Positions 25,062 to 33,815 of a DNA stretch of 64,000 bases are shown here, in pieces. The position numbers and the translations under genes were made by a program. The notes under the pieces were generated by a model, which was not told where the DNA came from, did not search any database, and saw only the letters and a list, made by a program, of their open reading frames with translations. Position 1 is the first letter of the stretch. Every line of letters starts with the position of its first letter. The stretch is taken from the NCBI GenBank assembly GCA_965214995.1, contig CBDCCT010000002.1:5332001-5396000 (forward strand). The letters run 5' to 3'. This DNA is from CBDCCT01 sp965214995. GTDB taxonomy: Bacteria; Deinococcota; Deinococci; Deinococcales; Trueperaceae.

Positions 25062-26014
25062 TGGCCTGGTTCGACCGGCTCAAGCAGGGCCTGAGCAAGA
25101 CCCGCGCGCTCATCACCACCGATGTTCGTGATTTGGGCGACCTCAACAAAAGTTGGGAGATGGACTGGGACGATTTAGAGTTCGCGCTCATCGGCGCGGA
25201 CGTGGGCGCGACCATCGCCACGCGAGTCGTCGAGGAGACCAAGCGCGAGCGCGAGCGGGGGAGCACCTTCAAGGAGTCCCTGGAAAAGGCCCTAATGGAC
25301 CAGCTCGAGGCCGACACCATGCGCCAGAAGCTGCGCCGGGTGGGCTTCAACTTAGACGTGTCGCGCAACGTGGTGGAGGTAAGGGGCAAAGTCGTCATGG
25401 TCGTGGGCGTCAACGGCGCGGGCAAAACCACCACGATTGCCAAGTTGGGCCAGTACTACCAGCGCCACGGCAAGCGCGTGATGTTCGCCGCGGGCGATAC
25501 TTTTCGCGCAGCAGCAACTGCACAGTTAGAAGTTTGGGGTGAACGCTTAGGCGTCCCCACCGTCACCGGCCCCGACGGCTCCGACCCCGGAGCGGTGGCC
25601 TATAACGCGGCGGGCTCGAGGCGCGCGCGCGGCTACGACTTGTTGTTCGTCGACACCGCCGGGCGGCTCCACACCAAGCACAACCTGATGGAAGAACTTA
25701 AAAAAGTCAAGCGCGTCATCGGCAAGGCCGACGAGGGCGAGCCCAAGGAGGTCTGGCTCGTATTGGACGCGGTCACGGGGCAGAACGCGCTCGAGCAGGC
25801 GCGCAAATTTCACGACGCGGTGGGCGTGACCGGGGTCATCGTCACCAAACTTGACGGCACCGCCAAGGGCGGCATCCTGCTGCCCATCGTGCGCGAAATA
25901 GGTTTGCCCATCAAGTTTATCGGCGTGGGCGAGAAGGCCGAGGATTTGCAGCCTTACGACGCGGCGGCCTATGTGCGGGCGCTGCTGGACATGCCGCAGG
26001 CAACCGCCGCTTGA
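25061..26014 (+). CDS. ftsY: Signal recognition particle receptor FtsY
   Basis: SRP-family GTPase that docks ribosome-SRP complexes at the membrane, 317 residues. It is the short form without a long acidic N-terminal A domain. The N domain is at about 1-105. The G domain has GVNGAGKTTT (116-125), DTFRAAATAQLEVW, DTAGRLHTKHNLMEEL and the TKLDGTAKGG specificity loop, ending GVGEKAEDLQPYD. It overlaps the gltX stop (TGATG). An IS630 relic starts directly after its stop, so any downstream operon partner has been lost or displaced. Confidence 0.96.
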   Translation: MAWFDRLKQGLSKTRALITTDVRDLGDLNKSWEMDWDDLEFALIGADVGATIATRVVEETKRERERGSTFKESLEKALMDQLEADTMRQKLRRVGFNLDVSRNVVEVRGKVVMVVGVNGAGKTTTIAKLGQYYQRHGKRVMFAAGDTFRAAATAQLEVWGERLGVPTVTGPDGSDPGAVAYNAAGSRRARGYDLLFVDTAGRLHTKHNLMEELKKVKRVIGKADEGEPKEVWLVLDAVTGQNALEQARKFHDAVGVTGVIVTKLDGTAKGGILLPIVREIGLPIKFIGVGEKAEDLQPYDAAAYVRALLDMPQATAA

Positions 26015-26417
26015 GCGTGCGAACGGTTTTGGCGAGAACACCGGCCTGGTCGCAGCGCTATCGCCGGATGCGGGAGTGACAGCGGCCATGACGCTCACCG
26101 GAGCAGTGGACGGCGCGGCGTTCAAAGCGTATGTAAAGCAGGTGTTCGCTCCGCCGCTGCGTCCGAGGCGGATCGTGGTGATGGCTCGGTTTGGAGCACC
26201 CAAAGGTACCGAGGTGCGAGAGGATATCGGAGCCAGAGGCTGCGAGCCGCTCTTTTTGCCGAGCTACAGCCCGGACCTCACCCCCACCGAGCAGGCTTTA
26301 AGCAAATTCAAAGCGTTCGTGAAGCGCTTGGCGGCTCGCACCCGCTCGACACCGGACTCAGCCACCGCCGCCGCGCTCGAGGCGGCGACACTCTCGGACG
26401 TGTTGAGCTGGTTCAAA

Positions 26418-26540
26418 CAGCAGTTCCACATATTGAGGCAAACGAGCGCAGGTATCACCATAAGTGCGTACCAGACGGCACCTTACAAAGTGAGCGTGTC
26501 GCGTCGCACGACTTCGTACCCTCAAACCAGATACCTGCTA
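26418..26540 (+). mobile_element. MITE copy 1 (123 bp) inside the IS630 relic
   Basis: Non-autonomous small element. It begins CAGCAGTTCCAC, ends GATACCTGCTA and is flanked by AAA on both sides (26415-26417 and 26541-26543), a 3-base target duplication. Internal GCAGGTATC near 26449 is the inverse of the 3' GATACCTGC. It contains AGTGAGCGTGT, shared with copy 3. It interrupts the transposase between the codons for Lys and His of FKHAGY. Confidence 0.85.
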
Positions 26541-26572
26541 AAACATGCCGGTTACTCACTTCATGCTTTTTG

Positions 26573-26695
26573 TAGCAGGCAACACCCCGGTTTGCTACAC
26601 GCTCACTTGAAAGAACATAGGCGAGCACGCACGTCCGAGGATAATGCCTGCATAATGCCTGCGGGGAAGTGTAGCAATGTTACGTGGAACTGCTA
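26573..26695 (-). mobile_element. MITE copy 3 (123 bp), inverted, at the relic's stop codon
   Basis: Same element in opposite orientation and of identical length. Read on the minus strand it begins TAGCAGTTCCAC, contains CGCAGGCATTAT (with one extra GCAGGCATTAT unit) and AGTGAGCGTGT, and ends CCTGCTA. Flanks are TTG on both sides, a 3-base duplication. It splits the TGA stop of the IS630 transposase. Only 32 bases separate it from copy 1. Confidence 0.82.
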
Positions 26696-26751
26696 TTGAC
26701 ATGCGCTGTAAGGGAGCTTTTGTAGGAACTCGAGCCCCTTTCAAACACCCT

Positions 26752-27239
26752 CTAGTCATCAAAGCCTGAACGTTTGCCACCCAAAATCTCACCCACGACG
26801 CCGACGAAATGCTCGGCGTCACGGTGGGAAAAGGATAAAGGCGGCTTGATTTTAAGGACGTTGTGGTAAATGCCGTCGGTGCCCGTCAGGACGCCATACT
26901 CGCGCAACCGGTTGACGAGGTAAGCCGTTTCGGCCGCGGCAGGCTCGAGCGTCTCACGTTCACGCACCAGCTCGATACCGATGAAAAGCCCCGCGCCGCG
27001 CACGTCGCCGATGATGGGATGCTCATGCATAAGCCCTCGCAGCGCTTCCAGCAGGTAGCTGCCGACGTTAAGCGCGTTCTCTTGCAAAACCTCGTCTTCG
27101 ATAACGTCGAGCACCGCCAGACCCACCGCATAGGAGACCGGGTTGCCGCCGAAGGTGCTAAAAAATTCCATGCCGTTGTCGAAAGACGCGGCAATCTCGG
27201 GCGTGGTGACGACCGCGCCCAGGGGGTGCCCGTTGTCCC
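26752..27239 (-). pseudogene. Class III aminotransferase relic, 5' half lost
   Basis: The C-terminal 160 or so residues of a PLP-dependent class III aminotransferase. DNGHPLGAVVTTPEIAASF, FFSTFGGNPVSYAVGLAVLDV, and GDVRGAGLFIGIELVRE are family hallmarks. The frame stays open upstream to about 27239, where similarity stops exactly before the NGHPLG motif. The PLP-binding lysine normally lies just upstream of that motif and is therefore absent. It abuts the isochorismatase relic head to head. It cannot be an active enzyme. Confidence 0.85.
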
Positions 27240-27595
27240 AAAGGCTCCTGGGACGCCCAAATCGTTGCTGAGCTGACGCCGCAGGGCGACGAGACTGTCT
27301 TTCCGAAAACGAGCTCGAGCGTGTTCATTTCGACCAACCTCCACTACATCCTGGGCAATTTGGGGGTGAAGTACCTCATTGTCTGCGGCTGCTTGACCGA
27401 CCAATGCGTGAGTTCCGCCGTCCGCGACGCCTGCGACCTCGGCTACCTCGTCACGCTCGTCCCGGACGCGTGCGCCACGCATTCACCAGAGCGGCACGAG
27501 CAGTCCATCAGCCACATCCGCGGCTACTGTCGCGTCCAAACGACCAAAGAATCCTTGATGAACTTGAAACTGTGGGGACCGGCGGGCGCATCATA
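27240..27595 (+). pseudogene. Isochorismatase-family hydrolase relic, 5' end lost
   Basis: The C-terminal two thirds of a cysteine hydrolase. It starts abruptly at GSWDAQIVAEL, then VFPKTSSSVFISTNLHYIL (catalytic Lys), VCGCLTDQCVSSAVRDACD (nucleophile Cys) and a final YCRVQTTKE. The N-terminal strand with the catalytic Asp is missing. Near the end, the expected LDELE tail is in another frame, suggesting a small frameshift at about 27550. The 3' end is interrupted by a MITE, in which the reading frame stops at 27617. The 5' end touches the aminotransferase relic. Confidence 0.83.
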
Positions 27596-27706
27596 TAGCA
27601 GTTCCACGATGTACTGAGACAAATGAACGCAGGCATCATCACCGAAAGCGCGTGCTGGACGGCGTTATGTATAGCGAGAGTGTCTCAAACCAGATGATAC
27701 CTGCTA
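27596..27706 (+). mobile_element. MITE copy 2 (111 bp) after the isochorismatase relic
   Basis: Begins TAGCAGTTCCAC, contains CGCAGGCATCATCACC and a segment close to copy 1 (TCAAACCAGAT), and ends GATACCTGCTA. It is flanked by ATA on both sides (27593-27595 and 27707-27709). Internal GCAGGCATCATC pairs with GATGATACCTGC near the 3' end with one mismatch. The bases from 27710 to 27854 show no further feature. Confidence 0.82.
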
Positions 27707-27854
27707 ATAGCAGCCAGCATCCCTTTTGAGGGAGATGCAGTCTGAAAATAGCCGTGCATGACGAAGTTTAGAAGACGTTGTTGCTACAGAAGCACCCTCG
27801 GTTTTTAACCCGTTGTCAGGACGGAACCGGAGGGATCAACGAGTCGTTATGCCC

Positions 27855-29360
27855 CTACCGGACATGTTGCGGACGGCGGTAGTTTGGGTCCGTGACATTT
27901 TCACACGCGACGCCCCAGCAACGCGCCAGGTCTTCGATGAGGTGCGCAATATGTCCGACGCCGAGGGCAAAGTGATGGGTCGGGCCTGCCAAACTCCAGT
28001 TCTCAATAAAGGAGCGCAAATCGGGCGGAAAACGGCAGCGCGTGTTTGTGTTGCCCGTTGGCGGAATTGGACCTGGCAAAGATTCTCCTTCTGCGACGAC
28101 AAATTTGAAGCGTCCGTCATAAGTCTGAGACAGCCCGACACAGGTGACCGGGCCGTGTTTCAACTGAAACTCGACGCCGACACCCGCCCCCCGCTTGCCG
28201 TGATACACGCTAAGACCACGTAGCACGGGCCGCCCCTCCGCCACCCCGACATGGTGGGGGCCGTCATGACCCACTAGCACCACGTCGTTCTCAAAGTCGC
28301 AGGGGTGGATTTCGGCAAAGCTACCCCCGGCCTCCAACCTGTCTACGACGAGCATGGCGAGACAGTTCTTGATGTCGAGTTCGCCGGCAACGGGGATGCC
28401 TTGCCCCGTCAGCAGCGAGCTCCCGACGACGAGCGAGGCCCCGAGTTTCTCGTTGGCGTTCCCGTTGAGTCCGCGGTAGTAATAGGCGAGACCTGTGAGC
28501 TCGAACTTCTCGACAAGCTTGTCCAAGCCGCAGGCGACCTTTGCCGCCCACGCAACATCCTCCGGCTTGGCGGGGCCCGCAACCGGGTCGGAGCCGGGTT
28601 CCGGGAAGTCGAAAAGCGCGCGAATTTCTCCCAGCTTGTGTTCCGTTTCGTCCGGCGTCACCTCATCGACGCACGCCTGCAAATCGTCGAGCTCGAGGTG
28701 TTCGCAGTGCAGCCCGAAAAAGGCGTCGAACATAGTCGGGTCGGAATTCATGTCGAGCATACCTTCATACACATGTCCCATCACCCCGATGCGCGCGTTG
28801 CGCACGGTCGCCAGGACCCGCGCGACTTTGCACCACCCGAATATCCGCTGCCAAGCCCCCTCATCGTCATAAAGCGTGCCGACGACGATACCCGGCAGGT
28901 GAATGTTGGCGCGCGCCAGCGCGTGACAGACCTCGGGCAGGCTCGTCTGGTTGTCGTGTTCCAACTGCATAAAGGTCGTACCGTTGGCGTAGTCCATCGC
29001 CTTTGTCGGTTGGAGGGAGGCAATCATCATCGGCACGCCCGCGCGCTGGACCACCGGCAAGACCGTACTGCTCATGGCGTAGGTGCTCATATAGCAAATT
29101 AAAAAGTCAACGTCTTCGCGTTTGAAAAAATCACCTGTACGCGCTGCAAGTTGTGGAGTATCCACCAGTCCACCCGATACGACCTCGACGCCTTCGGCTT
29201 TGAGGCGGTCTTCAAAGGCGGTTTGATGTCCTATGAGCTTATCTTTCAGGCCGGGGAACTGGTCCCAATAAAACCAGCACCCACAACCAAAAACGCCAAT
29301 CTTTGCACTCCCGTAGTCTCTTTTAAATAAGTCGTCAAACGTGACCATGCTTAGCTCCAT
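27855..29360 (-). CDS. L-fucose/L-arabinose isomerase family protein
   Basis: A 501-residue protein related to the fucose/arabinose isomerase superfamily, which interconverts aldoses and ketoses with a divalent metal. Visible marks are KIGVFGCGCWFYWDQFPGL at the N-terminus, GVPMMIASLQPTKAMDYANG, ARIGVMGHVYEGMLDM, and the late AEIHPCDFENDVVLVGHDGPHH with several His/Asp/Glu candidates for metal binding. The start is the ATG giving MELSMVTFDD; the next ATG four codons on is an alternative. It is the last gene of the operon encoding the sulfatase and family-5 ABC importer, so it probably acts on the imported sugar. The exact substrate is not deducible. Confidence 0.75.
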   Translation of the reverse strand: MELSMVTFDDLFKRDYGSAKIGVFGCGCWFYWDQFPGLKDKLIGHQTAFEDRLKAEGVEVVSGGLVDTPQLAARTGDFFKREDVDFLICYMSTYAMSSTVLPVVQRAGVPMMIASLQPTKAMDYANGTTFMQLEHDNQTSLPEVCHALARANIHLPGIVVGTLYDDEGAWQRIFGWCKVARVLATVRNARIGVMGHVYEGMLDMNSDPTMFDAFFGLHCEHLELDDLQACVDEVTPDETEHKLGEIRALFDFPEPGSDPVAGPAKPEDVAWAAKVACGLDKLVEKFELTGLAYYYRGLNGNANEKLGASLVVGSSLLTGQGIPVAGELDIKNCLAMLVVDRLEAGGSFAEIHPCDFENDVVLVGHDGPHHVGVAEGRPVLRGLSVYHGKRGAGVGVEFQLKHGPVTCVGLSQTYDGRFKFVVAEGESLPGPIPPTGNTNTRCRFPPDLRSFIENWSLAGPTHHFALGVGHIAHLIEDLARCWGVACENVTDPNYRRPQHVR

Positions 29361-29399
29361 TTCATAATGGGTTTGACAAAAAATAACGTCTGACCAGTG

Positions 29400-30455
29400 C
29401 TAATCGAACACACCCTGGAGGACCAACTCTTCCGCCCGGTGACAGCTCACCTGCCGGTTCCCGTCGACCGTCCTCAGTTCAGGACGTTTCTCGAGGCAGA
29501 TGTCTTGTGCGTAGGGACAACGCGTATGAAAAACACACCCTTTGGGCAGATTGAGCAAGTTGGGGGGTTCACCTGGGACCACGTCTTTCAAGCGCGCGCT
29601 TTGGCGTTTGGACACTTTTGGCACGGATTTTAGGAGCATTTCCGTGTAGGGATGCAGGGGGTGCCGCAACAGCTCGTCTCGAGCCCCGGACTCAACAATC
29701 TTGCCCGCGTACATGACCAATATGCGGTCGCTCACATAGCGGATGACGCTCATGCTGTGCGAGATGAACAGGTAGGACAGCCCCAGTTCTCCCTGCAAGT
29801 CTTTTAATAGATTGAGCATCTGTGCCTGGATGGACACGTCGAGGGCCGACACGGGCTCGTCGGCTACGACCAGTTGCGGGTTGACGACGAGGGCTCGAGC
29901 GATGCAGATGCGCTGCCGTTGCCCGCCGCTAAAGGAATGCGGAAAGCGCTGTAAATGGCTCACGTTGAGCCCGACCTTCTGGATGATGTCGGCGACTCGA
30001 GCTTCAAGTTCTCGGCCCGTTGCGATGCCGTTGACCAATAAAGGCTCGCCGACGCTGCGAAGCACGCTCATGCGGGGGTTGAGCGAGGAGAAGGGGTCTT
30101 GAAAAATCACCTGTACGATTTTGCGAAACTCGCTGTTGTTGCCGCGACCGAAGTTGTCGAGCCGAAATTCTTTTCCCCCGCTCCGGACGATGATGTCGCC
30201 CCCCGTTCGCTCGTAAAGATAAGAAACGCAGCGTCCCAGGGTTGTTTTCCCGCACCCGCTCTCGCCAATTACCCCGACCGTCTCGCCCCTTTTGACAACA
30301 AAACTCACGTCGTTCACGGCCTTGATATAGCCGATAGTTTTGCGCCGCAACCCCTTGCTCTTGAGCGGGAAGTATTTTTTTAAGCTTTTGACCTCGAGAA
30401 TGTTCTCTTGTGCCCCGTCCCTTTCTCGCTCTGTCGGATGCTTTAACACGTCCAT
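29400..30455 (-). CDS. Oligopeptide/oligosaccharide ABC importer ATPase (DppF type), operon 1
   Basis: ABC ATPase of the Opp/Dpp class, 351 residues from the ATG at 30455. Walker A is GESGCGKTT, signature FSGGQRQRICIARAL, Walker B LVVADEPVSALDVS. The C-terminal extension has the Cys cluster HTRCPYAQDIC...VSCH typical of Opp/Dpp ATPases and able to bind an iron-sulfur cluster in some members. The frame runs upstream to 30512, but the ATG at 30455 lies 7 bases after the preceding gene's stop and fits the family. It partners the preceding ATPase. Confidence 0.9.
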   Translation of the reverse strand: MDVLKHPTERERDGAQENILEVKSLKKYFPLKSKGLRRKTIGYIKAVNDVSFVVKRGETVGVIGESGCGKTTLGRCVSYLYERTGGDIIVRSGGKEFRLDNFGRGNNSEFRKIVQVIFQDPFSSLNPRMSVLRSVGEPLLVNGIATGRELEARVADIIQKVGLNVSHLQRFPHSFSGGQRQRICIARALVVNPQLVVADEPVSALDVSIQAQMLNLLKDLQGELGLSYLFISHSMSVIRYVSDRILVMYAGKIVESGARDELLRHPLHPYTEMLLKSVPKVSKRQSARLKDVVPGEPPNLLNLPKGCVFHTRCPYAQDICLEKRPELRTVDGNRQVSCHRAEELVLQGVFD

Positions 30456-30462
30456 CTCAAGC

Positions 30463-31506
30463 CTACCCTTCGTACAAGATGCAGCGGACTTCGTGACCCG
30501 GCTCGAGCTCAATCATGGGGGGCTTTATCTCGTCGCAGACCCCCTCGATTCGCCACTCGCAGCGCGAGAAAAAGGGACAGCCTTTTTGTACCTCGAAAGG
30601 GCTGGGCAGGGTGCCGGCGATGGGCTCGAGCCGCTCCAGGTCACCGTCCACCGTCGGGATGGAACGCCACAGCGCGCGGGTGTAGGGGTGAAGCGGACGG
30701 CTGAATATCTGTTCGACGCTCCCCTTTTCCATTACCTGACCCAGGTACATCACCACCACCTCGTCGGCCATTTCCCCAATAACGGCGATGTCGTGGGTGA
30801 TAAACATGACCGCCATACCGAATTCCGCCTGCAACTCTTTGAGGAGCGCCAAAATTTGCGCCTCGATGGTGACGTCGAGCGCGGTGGTGGGCTCGTCCGC
30901 GATGAGGAGCTGCGGACTACAGGCCAAGGCCATCGCAATCATGGCCCTTTGACGCATCCCGCCCGAGAGCTGAAAGGTGTAGGCGTCGATTAATTTTTCC
31001 GCGTTGGGAATCCCGACCCTTTTGAGCAAATCAACAGCCCTTTTGCGCGCGCTCCGCCGGTCAATGTTCAGGTGCAAAAGCATGGCTTCGGTCATCTGGT
31101 CTTCTACCGTGTGAACGGGGCTAAACGAGGTCATGGGCTCTTGAAACACCATGCTGACGTCGTTCCAGCGGACGTCACGAATCTCCGGGCCCGAAGGGGA
31201 GACTTTTGCCAGGTCCAACGGTCCTTTTTTATGCTTGGCTTGGTGAAGGAGGATTTCCCCCCCGGAGATAAACCCCGAGGGCGGCGTCAGGCGCATGACG
31301 GCCTGCGCCGTCACCGATTTGCCGCTGCCGCTTTCGCCGATGACGCCCAGCGTTTTTCCTTGCCTTACGCTAAAGCTGACGCCGTTCACCGCTCTGACGG
31401 TGCCCTCGCGCAGCTTAAATTCTACTTTGAGGTCGCGTAGCTCGAGCAGCAAGTTACCTGACGGCGTTCGGTTGTTCTCACTCACATTTCGCTCGTGGGT
31501 TTGCAT
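30463..31506 (-). CDS. Oligopeptide/oligosaccharide ABC importer ATPase (DppD type), operon 1
   Basis: ABC ATPase of 347 residues. Walker A GESGSGKSVTAQ, signature LSGGMRQRAMIAMAL, Walker B LLIADEPTTALDVT. The Cys-containing C-terminus CPFFSRCEWRIEGVCDE is normal for DppD. It is followed closely by the second ATPase and preceded 25 bases upstream by the DppC-type permease. Energises import by the permease pair of operon 1. Confidence 0.9.
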   Translation of the reverse strand: MQTHERNVSENNRTPSGNLLLELRDLKVEFKLREGTVRAVNGVSFSVRQGKTLGVIGESGSGKSVTAQAVMRLTPPSGFISGGEILLHQAKHKKGPLDLAKVSPSGPEIRDVRWNDVSMVFQEPMTSFSPVHTVEDQMTEAMLLHLNIDRRSARKRAVDLLKRVGIPNAEKLIDAYTFQLSGGMRQRAMIAMALACSPQLLIADEPTTALDVTIEAQILALLKELQAEFGMAVMFITHDIAVIGEMADEVVVMYLGQVMEKGSVEQIFSRPLHPYTRALWRSIPTVDGDLERLEPIAGTLPSPFEVQKGCPFFSRCEWRIEGVCDEIKPPMIELEPGHEVRCILYEG

Positions 31507-31531
31507 ATCACTCTTTCATGGGTTCTTACAC

Positions 31532-32734
31532 TCAATTCGAATAGGGGTCCGCGGCATCTCGCAAGCCGTCGCCGACAAAATTAAATAGCAACACCGTGAC
31601 CAGCACACAGACGGCGGGCAGGAGCAGCCAGGGGATATGGAAAATAGCCAGGATGTCCCGAAAGTCTTGAAGCAAGACGCCCCAACTGACCGCAGGGGGT
31701 TGCATCCCGAGCCCCAAGAAACTCAAGGCCGTTTCGTACAAAATCATCTGAGGAATCATGAGCGTCACGGCCAAAATCAGGTGGCTGGTGAACCCCGGCA
31801 GCAGGTGGGTGACGATAATCCGCAAGTCGTTCGCGCCTGAAGCGCGCGCGGCCAGGGCGTAGTCCTCCTCACGCATTGACAGGAGTCGGCCCCTGACCAC
31901 TCGAGCAAGCCCCACCCAGTTTAGGAGCGCCAGAATCAGGGTGATGGAAAAGTAGATGTAGATGGGCGGCCACTCTTTAGGAACGGCTGCCGCGAGGGTC
32001 ATCCACAAGGGGAGCTGAGGCAGGGCCGTCAGAAACTCGATGACCCGCTGGATGATGTTGTCAACAAGCCCCCCGAAGTAGCCTGATATGCCCCCCAGCA
32101 GGGTGCCCAAAATAAAGGTGACGATCACGCTCACGAGCCCTATGGTGAGAGATATCCTCGCGCCGTAGACGGTGCGGGAGAACACGTCGCGGGCTAAGGA
32201 GTCGAGCCCGAAAAGCCAGACGCCGATGCCCGCCTCGTCCCCTTCCGCGCCGAGCCCGAAGAGCTTGTGACGGAGGGGGACAAACCCCCACATCTCATAG
32301 GGCTCCGTTTCCGCAAAAAACTTGAGGGGATAGGTCTCGTCTTTGTCTTCGACAAACGTGACGCGGCGTGTTACCGGGTCGCGTTCTTGCGCGACGCCGT
32401 AAACAAAGGGACGCCGCAAGCCGTTTTCGTCAAACCAGTGAATTTGGGTGGGCGGCGCTTGCTGATACCTGCGGAAGCGCTGGGTCGCGTCGTAGGGCGC
32501 GATGAAGTCGGCAAAAGCCGCGATGAAGTAGAGCAGCAGGAGTAAAACGACTGAAATGAGCGCCATCTTGTGCCGACGGAAACGCCACCACATGAGCTGC
32601 CACTGGCTCGCGTAGTAGCTCTGTTCATCCACCGCTTCGACCGGAGGCTCTTGTGACGACATGTGTGTGGCGTCTCCGGCAACCCCGTACTTCGCCCGGA
32701 CCCGCTCGCGCCGTTTCTGTAAATCCTCGCTCAT
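31532..32734 (-). CDS. Family-5 ABC permease (DppC type) with extracytoplasmic insert, operon 1
   Basis: Permease of 400 residues, about 100 longer than a standard DppC. After the first span (ALISVVLLLLLYFIAAFADF) there is an insert of about 85 residues (PPTQIHWFDENGLRRPFVY to WGFVPLRHKLFGLG), predicted to lie outside. Then the classical core LGTDSLARDV-like FGLDSLARDVFSRTVYGARIS, and the EAA loop ALAARASGANDLRIIVTHLLP. It ends LLFNFVGDGLRDAADPYSN. The start overlaps the DppB stop (ATGA). Long inserts of this type occur in a DppC subgroup. Confidence 0.9.
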   Translation of the reverse strand: MSEDLQKRRERVRAKYGVAGDATHMSSQEPPVEAVDEQSYYASQWQLMWWRFRRHKMALISVVLLLLLYFIAAFADFIAPYDATQRFRRYQQAPPTQIHWFDENGLRRPFVYGVAQERDPVTRRVTFVEDKDETYPLKFFAETEPYEMWGFVPLRHKLFGLGAEGDEAGIGVWLFGLDSLARDVFSRTVYGARISLTIGLVSVIVTFILGTLLGGISGYFGGLVDNIIQRVIEFLTALPQLPLWMTLAAAVPKEWPPIYIYFSITLILALLNWVGLARVVRGRLLSMREEDYALAARASGANDLRIIVTHLLPGFTSHLILAVTLMIPQMILYETALSFLGLGMQPPAVSWGVLLQDFRDILAIFHIPWLLLPAVCVLVTVLLFNFVGDGLRDAADPYSN

Positions 32735-33726
32735 CCCGCGCTTCCTTCAAAACGAATCCGCGGGTCGAACCACGCGAGCAGCACGTCGGACACCAGCGTC
32801 GCCACCCAGATGAGCGTCGCGTAAATCAGCAGAATCGTGCCTGCCAGAACCATGTCTTGGGCGAGCAGGGAGTTGAGAAGCAGAGGGCCGAGGGTGGGCA
32901 AACCAAGGACGATGCCGATTAAGCCCTGCTGCGCGACGATGCCGTACACCAGGAGCCCGAGGTTGCTAATCAAGGGATTGAGCGCAATCTTGACGGGATA
33001 CTTGCGGACGAGCTTTCCCTCCCGGAGGCCCTTGGCGCGCGCCGTGACGACGTACTGCTGCTCGAGCTGGTCGAGCAGATTGTTGCGGACGATGCGGCTG
33101 CTCACGCCGAGCGCGGGTATCGCCGTCAAAATGATGGGCACCCACAGATGTTTGGCGGTGTCGAGAAACTTGCCCCAACTCCAGGGCGCGCCTAAATACT
33201 CCAGAGAGTTTATCCCCAGCGGCACAAAATCGAAAAAATACAGGCTCGCCCAGGCGATGATGATAGCCAGCAGCCAGCCGGGTGCGCCGAGGCCCGTAAA
33301 GGCCAAAAAGGTGATGACGTAGTCCAGCGCCGAGTATTGGTGGGTCGCGGAATAGATGCCGAGGGGGATGGCAATTCCCAAGGCGATGACAAAGGCGGCC
33401 ACGGCAATCACGACCGTGTAGGGGATGGTCTCCATCAAAACGTCTAAATTCTCACGACCATCGACGGTTTTTCCCAGCTCCCCGTGCAGGAGGATGTTCT
33501 CGAGCCACTGCACATAGCGAACGAGAAAAGGGTCGTCTAAGCCCCACTGGGCGCGCATACGCGCAACAGCGGCGGCGTCGACCTCTAAGTTTTGCGCGCG
33601 TAACGCCATGACCTGATTCGTAACAACGTCTCCGGGAGGGAGTTCGACCAAGAAAAAGGTGATGAGCGACAGGAGCAACCAGAGGGGAATCATGGTCAAA
33701 AGCCGTTTTATGATGTAGGTTCCCAC
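32731..33726 (-). CDS. Family-5 ABC permease (DppB type), operon 1
   Basis: Permease of 331 residues with six main spans. The N-terminal MGTYIIKRLLTMIPLWLLLSL is the DppB hallmark. A large periplasmic loop follows (RMRAQWGLDDPFLVRYVQW), then the EAA loop VVTARAKGLREGKLVRKYPVK, and the end is WFDPRIRFEGSAG. It is separated from the solute-binding gene by an 89-base spacer containing a perfect 14-bp hairpin. Confidence 0.9.
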   Translation of the reverse strand: MGTYIIKRLLTMIPLWLLLSLITFFLVELPPGDVVTNQVMALRAQNLEVDAAAVARMRAQWGLDDPFLVRYVQWLENILLHGELGKTVDGRENLDVLMETIPYTVVIAVAAFVIALGIAIPLGIYSATHQYSALDYVITFLAFTGLGAPGWLLAIIIAWASLYFFDFVPLGINSLEYLGAPWSWGKFLDTAKHLWVPIILTAIPALGVSSRIVRNNLLDQLEQQYVVTARAKGLREGKLVRKYPVKIALNPLISNLGLLVYGIVAQQGLIGIVLGLPTLGPLLLNSLLAQDMVLAGTILLIYATLIWVATLVSDVLLAWFDPRIRFEGSAG

Positions 33727-33765
33727 GGGTTACGCTCCTGATGAGAGGCTGTTTAGGGTTGGTGT

Positions 33766-33800
33766 GTCTGCGCTTTCACCTGAAAAGTGAAAGCGCAGAC
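33766..33800 (-). repeat. Intercistronic hairpin after the operon 1 binding-protein gene
   Basis: Perfect 14-bp stem GTCTGCGCTTTCAC/GTGAAAGCGCAGAC with a 7-base loop, between the binding-protein stop (33816) and the permease start (33726). There is no U-run after it, so 3'-end protection of the upstream mRNA is more likely than full termination. Confidence 0.8.
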
Positions 33801-33815
33801 TTCCAAAGCGAGGGT

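Larger units (their letters stand above)
26015..26700 (+). pseudogene. IS630-family transposase relic, split by two MITEs
   Basis: The 3' part of an IS630-type DDE transposase. Recognisable parts are GENTGLVAALSPDAGVTAAM, IVVMARFGAPKGTEVRE and LFLPSYSPDLTPTEQALSKFK. The first catalytic Asp is missing because the 5' end is cut off at the ftsY stop. The second Asp position is altered (family VVMDN, here VVMAR). The last acidic residue (TPTEQ) remains. The C-terminus is interrupted at codon WFK by one MITE, and a second MITE sits at the stop codon. Removing both with one copy of each 3-base duplication restores WFKHAGYSLHAF-stop. It is certainly non-functional. Confidence 0.88.

Noticed and set aside
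26418..27706. The palindromic 111-123 bp repeats as integron attC sites
   Set aside because: No integrase or cassette structure is present, the ends lack attC core motifs, and 3-base target duplications plus restored reading frames indicate transposition.
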